The notes beneath the pieces are model-generated. The model was not told the DNA's origin and did no database searches. It worked only from the letters and a program-made list of their open reading frames with translations. A stretch of 6,080 nucleotides of DNA. Source: Treponema sp. GTDB taxonomy: Bacteria > Spirochaetota > Spirochaetia > Treponematales > Breznakiellaceae. The stretch covers positions 1 through 6,080 of the forward strand of contig JAISJS010000260.1 in NCBI GenBank assembly GCA_031261385.1, given 5' to 3'. Shown here one piece after another: positions 1 to 5,265 of this stretch; position 1 is the first letter of the stretch, and the number at the start of each line of letters is the position of its first letter. The translations under genes and the position numbers were made by a program.

Positions 1-2
1 AG

Positions 3-323
3 GCAGGAACCATTGCTCTGGACAAGCATGTAGCCTACTGCACCAGCAAGGGCGGGATCATTGCCATGACGAAAGTGCTTGCAATGGAATGGGGCAAATA
101 CGGCATCCGGGTGAACTGCGTTTCTCCGACGGTGGTATTAACCGCGCTCGGGCATAAGGCCTGGGATGGTCCTGTGGGAGAGGCCTTTAAAAAAGAAATC
201 CCCGCCGAACGTTTTGCCGAACCCGATGAAATCGGCGCTATTATTGGTTTTCTGTGCAGTGATGCCGCAGCGATGATCACCGGTCATGATCTGCTTGTTG
301 ACGGCGGATTTACTATTAAATAG
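3..323 (+). CDS. Short-chain dehydrogenase/reductase, GolD / D-threitol dehydrogenase-like (5' end missing)
   Basis: This is the C-terminal 106 residues of a classical NAD(P)-dependent short-chain dehydrogenase; the usual length is about 250, so roughly 140-150 residues, including the Rossmann glycine motif, lie before the window. The catalytic YxxxK pair is visible as YCTSK, with Tyr at 36-38 and Lys at 48-50. The family's RVNCVSPT segment after the active site and the C-terminal DLLVDGGFTIK motif are also present. From memory, the segment around SPTVVLTALGHKAW is very close to Listeria GolD and mycobacterial D-threitol dehydrogenase, which oxidise small polyols to ketoses. The dhaK-like gene begins 31 bp downstream, so the two are probably co-transcribed, and the ketose product would be the kinase substrate. 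The family call is secure. The substrate (tetritol, pentitol or propanediol) is inferred and cannot be fixed here. Confidence 0.9.
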   Translation, partial: AGTIALDKHVAYCTSKGGIIAMTKVLAMEWGKYGIRVNCVSPTVVLTALGHKAWDGPVGEAFKKEIPAERFAEPDEIGAIIGFLCSDAAAMITGHDLLVDGGFTIK

Positions 324-354
324 CATTTTTGGTTTTCAAATATGGAGGTAAATT

Positions 355-1350
355 ATGCAGCGCATACTGAATAATCCGGATGATATTGTTGATGAAATGC
401 TCAAGGGTTTTGTCAAAGTACACAGTGATATGGTAACTACCACCGGTAATCCCCGTGTGCTTAAACGGAAGGATATACCTGCGGGAAAAGTCGGCATTGT
501 TACCGGGGGCGGCAGCGGGCATAAACCTGCTTTTATCGGCTATATCGGGGAGAATCTTTGTGACGCTGTTGCCGTCGGTGAAATTTGTACATCCCCGACT
601 GCCGCCGCTTTTCTTGATGCTTTCCGGGCCGCCAATCAGGGCAAAGGGGTTGCGTGCCTTTACGGCAACTATTCCGGGGACAACATGAACGTGAAGATGG
701 CGATTAAAATGGCTGCGAAGGAAGGTATAGAAGTAAAAACCGTTGTTGCCAATGATGACGCCGCCTCGGCGCCAAAGGATCAGCGTGATAAACGGCGGGG
801 TGTCGCCGGAGAAGTTTTAATGTGGAAGGCAGGCGGCGCAAAGGCCGCTCTCGGAGGCAGTCTTGATGAGGTAATTGCCGCAGCCCAAAAAGCCATTGAT
901 AATACCCGCAGCGTTGGCATCGGCCTTACCCCCTGTACCCTTCCCGCAGTGGGGCATCCCAATTTTGAAATAAAAGACGGCACAATGGAAGTCGGTATCG
1001 GCCACCACGGTGAGCCGGGTATCGAAGTATGTCCGCTGGAGAATGCCGCTCAGATGGCAAAACGTATGGTAGATGTCGTGCTGCCCGATTATCCGTTTGT
1101 ATCCGGAGATGAAGTGGTAGTTCTTGTGTCGGGGCTCGGCGCAACGCCGGTCATGGAACTGTATGTGCTGTACGATGAAATCGAAAAAATCATCACCGGT
1201 AAAGGGCTAATAATATACAAGCCGTATACGGGTAACTATTTTACTTCCCTTGAGATGATGGGCGCAACATTGACTGTTATGAAAGTGGATGAGGAACTCA
1301 AAAAATTAATTGATATGCCGTGTTACAGCATGGGCCTCAGGCAGAAATAG
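355..1350 (+). CDS. dhaK: Dihydroxyacetone/ketose kinase, DhaK-type substrate-binding subunit
   Basis: This complete 331-residue protein matches the usual DhaK length of about 330-355. DhaK binds dihydroxyacetone or a similar short ketose covalently through a histidine and presents it to DhaL for phosphorylation in the cytoplasm. Visible motifs are GGGSGHKP with His56, GNYSGDNMN with Asp109 (both at the positions of the E. coli substrate residues), and GIGHHGEPG, where His219 aligns with the hemiaminal-forming histidine. Two motifs differ from textbook DhaK: GSGHEP reads GSGHKP, and the GDVFASPS-type motif reads GEICTSPT. These changes may mark a paralogue acting on a larger ketose such as erythrulose, as in the DerK/LerK kinases; that is inference. 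The ATG at 355 has a strong GGAGG at 344-348. The dhaL-like gene starts 7 bp after the stop, and an SDR gene precedes it. Confidence 0.93.
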   Translation: MQRILNNPDDIVDEMLKGFVKVHSDMVTTTGNPRVLKRKDIPAGKVGIVTGGGSGHKPAFIGYIGENLCDAVAVGEICTSPTAAAFLDAFRAANQGKGVACLYGNYSGDNMNVKMAIKMAAKEGIEVKTVVANDDAASAPKDQRDKRRGVAGEVLMWKAGGAKAALGGSLDEVIAAAQKAIDNTRSVGIGLTPCTLPAVGHPNFEIKDGTMEVGIGHHGEPGIEVCPLENAAQMAKRMVDVVLPDYPFVSGDEVVVLVSGLGATPVMELYVLYDEIEKIITGKGLIIYKPYTGNYFTSLEMMGATLTVMKVDEELKKLIDMPCYSMGLRQK

Positions 1351-1357
1351 GAAGTGT

Positions 1358-2005
1358 ATGATGAGCGGAATGAAAAACAGCGCCGGTAAACCGGTTTTAT
1401 TGAAAATGGTTGCCGAGATCCAGAAAAACAAGGATTACCTTGGAGAAGTTGACGGCCTTATAGGAGACGGGGATCACGGCATGAACATGAACAAGGGATT
1501 CACCATGTTCGGTCAGCAGATTGCCGGAAAGGACATCAGTTTTACCGAAGGACTTGATGAATTGGGGAATCTTTTATTTTCCCAGATTGGCGGCTCCATG
1601 GGTCCCATCTACGGAACGGTTTTTATGAGCATGGCTGAAACCGGGCAGAATCTTGACGTGATCGATGCTGCGGGCCTGGCGGCTATGCTTGAGGCGGGGC
1701 TTACCGGACTGCAGGAGATCGTGGAAGCAAAGGTGGGGGATAAGACTCTGGTTGATACGCTTGTGCCGGCCAATAATGCCCTGCAGGAGGCGGCAAAAGC
1801 GGGGAAAAGTTTTGCTGACGCTCTGGCGGATATGAAAGCCGCAGCAGAAAAAGGCAGGGATTCCACCAAAGATTTAGCTGCCAAATTCGGCCGTTCCAGC
1901 CGCCTTGGCGAGCGTTCACGGGGAGTGCTTGATGCAGGGGCAGTTTCCTGCTGCATTATACTTTCGGCGATTGCTGACGGTATTCTGGAACAGGCGGATA
2001 AATAA
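1358..2005 (+). CDS. dhaL: Dihydroxyacetone/ketose kinase, DhaL-type nucleotide-binding subunit
   Basis: This 215-residue protein has the normal DhaL length of about 210. DhaL is the all-helical subunit that holds the adenine nucleotide and transfers phosphate to the ketose on DhaK. The metal-binding signature EVDGLIGDGDHGMNMNKGF is at residues 30-48, with Asp32, Asp37 and Asp39 as the likely magnesium ligands. GGSMGPIYGT, GDKTLVDTLVPA and the C-terminal GRSSRLGERSRGVLDAGAVS loop follow in family order. The open frame reaches back to 1310 inside dhaK, but the start is placed at 1358 because AGGAAG lies just before it at 1349-1354. The adjacent ATG at 1361 has better spacing and is equally possible. 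No DhaM gene follows, so the phosphate donor is uncertain: ATP directly, as in single-chain kinases, or a DhaM encoded elsewhere. Confidence 0.92.
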   Translation: MMSGMKNSAGKPVLLKMVAEIQKNKDYLGEVDGLIGDGDHGMNMNKGFTMFGQQIAGKDISFTEGLDELGNLLFSQIGGSMGPIYGTVFMSMAETGQNLDVIDAAGLAAMLEAGLTGLQEIVEAKVGDKTLVDTLVPANNALQEAAKAGKSFADALADMKAAAEKGRDSTKDLAAKFGRSSRLGERSRGVLDAGAVSCCIILSAIADGILEQADK

Positions 2006-2049
2006 ACATAGACAGAACCGGGAAATGATCTTAGAATCCATAGTAACGT

Positions 2050-3351
2050 ATGAATATTGCCTTTGGTCATACCAATATGGATTTGGATTGTCTCGGTTCT
2101 TTAATTCTTGTCAAAAAACTGTTCCCCGATTTTGCCCTGGTTCGAAGCAAGCTCATCCACCCTGCAGCCAGAAATCTTTATAATCTTTACAGTAATTATT
2201 TTAATTTTTTAAATCCCAAAGACATTGAAGAAGAAAGAATTGACAATATTATAATCGTGGATACCTGCATAGCCGAACGGGTCAGCGAATATTTTAAATA
2301 TATAAAAAATTCGGAACCGAAAATTTATATTATCGATCATCACAATACTGCAAATTGTAATATTTTTGGAGCACAAATTGAGGGGAGCCATTTTGGGGCG
2401 AATACTTCGTATCTGGGTAAGCTTGCCATGGAGGAAAAAATAAAGCTTTGCCCGGAAGAAGCAACCATAGCGCTGACAGGTATCTATGCCGATACGGGGC
2501 GGCTTATCTATGACAATGTGTGCCGGGAAGATTTTGAGGTTGCCGCATATCTTTTGGATATGGGCGCTTCATTAAAACTCGTAAAATCGTTTTTGGAAAC
2601 CATTAAAGATGATGATCAAATTCTGGTGCTTAATCAGACGCTCCTTGTTATGACGACTCATGTGATCCAGGGGCATACCATACTCTTAAGCTATCTTGAA
2701 TTGGAAGAAAATGTAGCGGGGCTTGCCGAGGTGGTTGAGCGGGTTATGGATATTGAAAGCCCCGACGCCTATTTTGCGGTTTTTGCAATTCCAAAGAAAA
2801 AAACCGTTCTGCTTATTGCCCGGAGTCAGAATGCCCTGATCAATTTACACGAACTCCTTAATGCGTATGGCGGCGGCGGACACCAGAATGCAGGATCGGC
2901 TAAAATTGTTGACAGGGACGGACCTGCCTTTTTTGAAGAATTCCACGCCGGTCTTGAAAAACTGCTTTCGCCAGCCACCCGGTCAAAAGATATCATGACC
3001 CAAAATGTATGTACGATAAACGAAAACAAAACGTTACTTGAGGCGTCGCTTTTACTGGAAAATGCTGATTTGAGCGGTGTCCCCGTATTAAGTGACAGCG
3101 GCGTGTTGACAGGTTTTATCGGCCTGAGGGATATTATGAAAGGCCGCAAGGCGGAGGCCATGAACGCTCCGATAAAAGCATATATGACCCGCCCTGCCAT
3201 TTCCTCATCCGGATCGATAAGTATGCGGGAAGTTGAGCGGATTTTTTATAAGCACCACATCGGCCACCTTCCCATTGTGGAGGATGACAAGCTTTTGGGA
3301 ATAGTGACCCGCTGGGATTATCTGGAATACAAAAAACGCCAAAATCAGTAG
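2050..3351 (+). CDS. DHH-DHHA1 phosphoesterase-like protein with C-terminal CBS pair
   Basis: This 433-residue soluble protein has a complete set of DHH-superfamily metal ligands: HTNMDLD (His7, Asp11, Asp13), IIIVDT (Asp71), IDHH (Asp96-His98) and YADTG (Asp148). A DHHA1 substrate-binding motif, GGGGHQNAGSA, is at 274-284. Two CBS domains fill about 310-433, starting at KDIMTQN (313) and again near KAYMTRP; such pairs usually bind adenine nucleotides and regulate the attached enzyme. Relatives cleave phosphodiesters (NrnA, GdpP) or form the front half of long tRNA nucleotidyltransferase fusions, which this N-terminus resembles, yet no nucleotidyltransferase domain follows. The substrate is unknown. 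An in-frame TAA at 2044 and His7 fix the start at 2050, although no Shine-Dalgarno is visible. It begins 44 bp after dhaL with no terminator seen, so read-through is possible. The stretch encoding residues 37-105 is notably AT-rich. Confidence 0.85.
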   Translation: MNIAFGHTNMDLDCLGSLILVKKLFPDFALVRSKLIHPAARNLYNLYSNYFNFLNPKDIEEERIDNIIIVDTCIAERVSEYFKYIKNSEPKIYIIDHHNTANCNIFGAQIEGSHFGANTSYLGKLAMEEKIKLCPEEATIALTGIYADTGRLIYDNVCREDFEVAAYLLDMGASLKLVKSFLETIKDDDQILVLNQTLLVMTTHVIQGHTILLSYLELEENVAGLAEVVERVMDIESPDAYFAVFAIPKKKTVLLIARSQNALINLHELLNAYGGGGHQNAGSAKIVDRDGPAFFEEFHAGLEKLLSPATRSKDIMTQNVCTINENKTLLEASLLLENADLSGVPVLSDSGVLTGFIGLRDIMKGRKAEAMNAPIKAYMTRPAISSSGSISMREVERIFYKHHIGHLPIVEDDKLLGIVTRWDYLEYKKRQNQ

Positions 3352-3417
3352 ATTCCGGCAATAAAAAACAAGAAGGGATGAATTTACCTCCCTATGGGTG
3401 TTTGCGAAGTTACATCA

Positions 3418-3440
3418 GCAGCGCAGCTGCATATTTTTTT
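3418..3440 (+). terminator. Weak intrinsic terminator candidate after the DHH-CBS gene
   Basis: GCAGC at 3418-3422 can pair with GCTGC at 3426-3430 around a 3-base loop, followed by a T-rich run with seven Ts at 3434-3440. It sits 67 bp past the stop of the DHH-CBS gene and ahead of the pstS promoter region, where a terminator would be expected. The stem has only five pairs and two bases (AT) separate it from the first T-rich stretch, so it is weak. GCAGCTGC at 3423-3430 is also a simple palindrome that could arise by chance. Confidence 0.35.
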
Positions 3441-3476
3441 ATGGTATAGGAAGTTTTTGATAGCCGCCTTTAAAAA

Positions 3477-3516
3477 TTTTACACAGATTTTACATTTTTC
3501 CCATTGCTATTTAACA
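3477..3516 (+). promoter_or_regulatory. Putative Pho box: 11-bp-phased TTTTACA repeats upstream of pstS
   Basis: TTTTACA occurs at 3477-3483 and exactly again at 3488-3494, an 11-bp step with a 4-base spacer. A third copy, TTTAACA, lies at 3510-3516, in phase at 33 bp from the first. The intervening slot at 3499-3505 (TCCCATT) is degenerate. PhoB and PhoP boxes are direct repeats of 6-7 bp with an 11-bp period, and the Bacillus consensus TT(A/C/T)ACA is close to these copies. The location 40-80 bp before a pst operon is the classic one. The binding regulator is inferred, since no phoB/phoP gene is in the window. Confidence 0.55.
3505..3513 (+). promoter_or_regulatory. Possible extended -10 element of the pst promoter
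   Basis: TGCTATTTA at 3505-3513 resembles an extended -10 (TG, one base, then a TATAAT-like hexamer). No good -35 hexamer lies 16-18 bp upstream; that place is taken by the TTTTACA repeats, as is usual for Pho-activated promoters. Transcription would then start near 3520, in or just before the 5' arm of the hairpin at 3518-3549. The match is modest and other start sites are possible. Confidence 0.3.
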
Positions 3517-3517
3517 T

Positions 3518-3551
3518 TCCTCCGTTATTTTGAATTGAGTAACGGAGGAGG
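3518..3551 (+). promoter_or_regulatory. Leader hairpin sequestering the pstS Shine-Dalgarno
   Basis: TCCTCCGTTA at 3518-3527 is the perfect reverse complement of TAACGGAGGA at 3540-3549, giving a 10-bp stem with a 12-base loop. The 3' arm contains most of the strong ribosome site GGAGGAGG (3544-3551), which ends 5 bases before the pstS ATG at 3557. Only the last GG is outside the stem. In mRNA the fold would hide the ribosome site, suggesting translational control or a requirement for coupled transcription and translation. There is no U-tract after it, so it is not a terminator. Confidence 0.6.
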
Positions 3552-3556
3552 TTTAC

Positions 3557-4420
3557 ATGAAAACAATTTTATCTTTTTATTCATTGGGATTAATGGGTAT
3601 TGTACTGTTTTTTACCGGATGCGGGGCAAAGAATATCGCGGGCGGGGAAATTACCGTCATCTCCCGTGAGGAAGGTTCAGGGACACGGGGCGCTTTTATC
3701 GAACTTTTCGGCATTGAACAAATAAACTCAGGCGGTATAAAAGAAGATTTTACCGCTGGCAGCGCCGATATTACCAACAGTACCTCCGTGGTAATAACCA
3801 GCGTCGCTCAAAACAGGCGGGCAATTGGCTATATCAGTCTTGGATCGCTTAATGAAAGCGTAAAGGCTCTTTCCATCAACGGGATTCCCGCAGCGACGGA
3901 CAATATTATAAACGGAACCTATGTTGTTTCAAGGCCTTTCAACATCATAACAAAGGACGGACTGTCCCCCCTGGCTCTTGATTTTATCAATTACATTTTA
4001 TCGCGGGAAGGACAGGCTGTCGTTAAAAAAGCGTCGTATGTTCCGTTGCCGGATCCTGAAATCTACCGGGGTGGAAAACCATCGGGGAAAATCTTGATTT
4101 CGGGATCATCATCGGTGGCGCCGGTAATGGAAAAATTAAAAGAGGCGTATCTTGCAGTTAACGGCAACGCCGCAATTGAAATCCAGCAGAGTGATTCAAC
4201 CATGGGTATTATCAATACAATAAACGGTATTTGTGATATTGGCATGGCCTCACGGGAACTGAAAGAAAGTGAACGCGTAAAAGGAATAAAAAACAAAATT
4301 ATAGCGTTGGATGGAATTGTGGTCATAGTCAATCCGGAAAATCCCGCGGCCAATATGACGGTGGAACAAGTGAGGGATATTTATACCGGAAGGGTGACAA
4401 AATGGGGCGGGACACGGTGA
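3557..4420 (+). CDS. pstS: Phosphate-binding lipoprotein PstS, circularly permuted
   Basis: This 287-residue protein is the extracytoplasmic phosphate receptor of the Pst ABC transporter. A lipoprotein signal peptide covers residues 1-21 (hydrophobic core, then FFTGC) with Cys22 as the lipid-anchor site; Phe at -3 is looser than the usual lipobox. Segments that end a classical PstS come first here: SREEGSGTR (36-44), AIGYISLGSLN (89-99), RPFNI (126-130) and FINYILSREGQ (143-153). After a short linker (about 165-177) comes what is normally the start: GSSSVAPVMEKLKEAY (183-198), EIQQSDST (208-215), CDIGMASREL (226-235) and QVRDIYTGRVTKWGG (271-285). Each half is present once, so nothing is lost. 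Expected phosphate contacts (Arg, Ser-Gly-Thr, the SSS loop, Asp227) are retained. Its stop overlaps the start of pstC, and its Shine-Dalgarno is in a hairpin behind a Pho-box-like array. Confidence 0.93.
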   Translation: MKTILSFYSLGLMGIVLFFTGCGAKNIAGGEITVISREEGSGTRGAFIELFGIEQINSGGIKEDFTAGSADITNSTSVVITSVAQNRRAIGYISLGSLNESVKALSINGIPAATDNIINGTYVVSRPFNIITKDGLSPLALDFINYILSREGQAVVKKASYVPLPDPEIYRGGKPSGKILISGSSSVAPVMEKLKEAYLAVNGNAAIEIQQSDSTMGIINTINGICDIGMASRELKESERVKGIKNKIIALDGIVVIVNPENPAANMTVEQVRDIYTGRVTKWGGTR

Positions 4421-5265
4421 AAGGCAAAGAGAATGCCGCACGCGCCGTATTTTTTCTTTCCGCCGGCGTCTCGGTTCTTGCGGTGCTGGTAATTTGTATT
4501 TTTTTGTTTGCCAATGGAATTCCCGCCATGTTAAAAATAGGCGTGCTGAATTTTCTCGGCGGAACACATTGGAAGCCGATGCTGGATATTTTCGGCATAT
4601 TGCCGATGATAACCGGCAGTCTTTGCGTTACTTTAGGAGCGTTGATTATCGGCGTCCCCGCGGGGGTTTTAACCGCCGTATTTTTAGTTTATTTTTGCCC
4701 CAAAAAAATATATAAATTTGCAAAACCGGCCATTGATTTGCTTGCCGGTATTCCCTCGGTTGTATATGGATTTTTCGGCCTTATGGTGATAGTTCCCGCT
4801 ATACGGGAGATTTCCGGCAACAGCGGGACGAGTATGCTTGCCGCCTCTGTCGTGCTGGGGATTATGATTCTGCCGACCATTATAGGTTTAAGTGAAGCAA
4901 GTATACGCGCGGTGAATGCCGCTTGTTATGAAGGCTCCCTCGCCCTTGGCGCAAGCCATGAGCGGAGTGTTTTTTACGCGGTACTTCCTGCGGCAAGGTC
5001 AGGCATAAATGCGTCAATTATTTTGGGCGTCGGGCGGGCTGTCGGGGAAACCATGGCGGTTATTATGGTCGCGGGAAATCAGGCCCTGCTGCCAAGAGGA
5101 ATATTTAAAGGGATAAGAACGCTGACTGCAAATATTGCCCTGGAAATGGGCTATGCCGCCGATTTGCACCGGGACGCCCTTATTGCCACTGCGGTAACGC
5201 TTTTTGTAATTATTTTGCTTGTCAATTTTCTCTTTTCATTTTTTAAAAGGAAGCAGGAACAATGA
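4402..5265 (+). CDS. pstC: Phosphate ABC transporter permease PstC
   Basis: This 287-residue inner-membrane protein is one of the two channel subunits of the Pst importer. About six hydrophobic spans are visible, near residues 15-40, 66-98, 110-134, 144-168, 200-224 and 262-282. Family signatures are AGIPSVVYGFFGL (115-127), the cytoplasmic EAA loop that contacts the ATPase PstB (EGSLALGASHERSVFYAVLPAARSGI, from 177) and GRAVGETMAV (211-220). Two starts are plausible. ATG at 4402 overlaps pstS by 19 bp and has AAGGGTGA just upstream. GTG at 4417 gives a GTGA 4-bp overlap, with GGGGCGGG at 4404-4411 as its ribosome site. The ATG is used here; the choice changes only five residues. It runs directly into pstA through an ATGA overlap, so pstS, pstC and pstA are one transcription unit. 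Confidence 0.96.
   Translation: MGRDTVKGKENAARAVFFLSAGVSVLAVLVICIFLFANGIPAMLKIGVLNFLGGTHWKPMLDIFGILPMITGSLCVTLGALIIGVPAGVLTAVFLVYFCPKKIYKFAKPAIDLLAGIPSVVYGFFGLMVIVPAIREISGNSGTSMLAASVVLGIMILPTIIGLSEASIRAVNAACYEGSLALGASHERSVFYAVLPAARSGINASIILGVGRAVGETMAVIMVAGNQALLPRGIFKGIRTLTANIALEMGYAADLHRDALIATAVTLFVIILLVNFLFSFFKRKQEQ

Noticed and set aside
1609..2070. 153-codon open frame on the - strand
   Set aside because: It is antisense to dhaL, whose family motifs are continuous on the + strand. The antisense product is Ser/Ala/Pro-rich with no motif, typical of a shadow frame.
2826..3200. 124-codon open frame on the - strand
   Set aside because: It is antisense to the DHHA1/CBS part of a clearly coding gene, with no domain or ribosome site of its own.
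2050..3351. DHH protein as a CBS-containing family II inorganic pyrophosphatase
   Set aside because: That family has a DHHA2 domain and carries its CBS pair between DHH and DHHA2. Here a DHHA1 GGGGH motif precedes a C-terminal CBS pair.
3381..3391. 11-base inverse match (AATTTACCTCC) to the dhaK ribosome site GGAGGTAAATT at 344-354
   Set aside because: Read on the - strand it is not followed by a start codon at useful spacing. A single 11-base match based on a Shine-Dalgarno consensus is most likely chance.
3394..3669. Open frame of 91 codons (+) across the pstS leader
   Set aside because: It overlaps the Pho-box-like repeats, the hairpin and the start of pstS in another frame, has no ribosome site, and its product is low-complexity without recognisable motifs.
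3557..4420. PstS as a frameshifted or truncated tandem pair
   Set aside because: A single open frame contains each half exactly once with a natural linker, a signal peptide at the front and a stop overlapping pstC. No second copy or broken remnant is seen.
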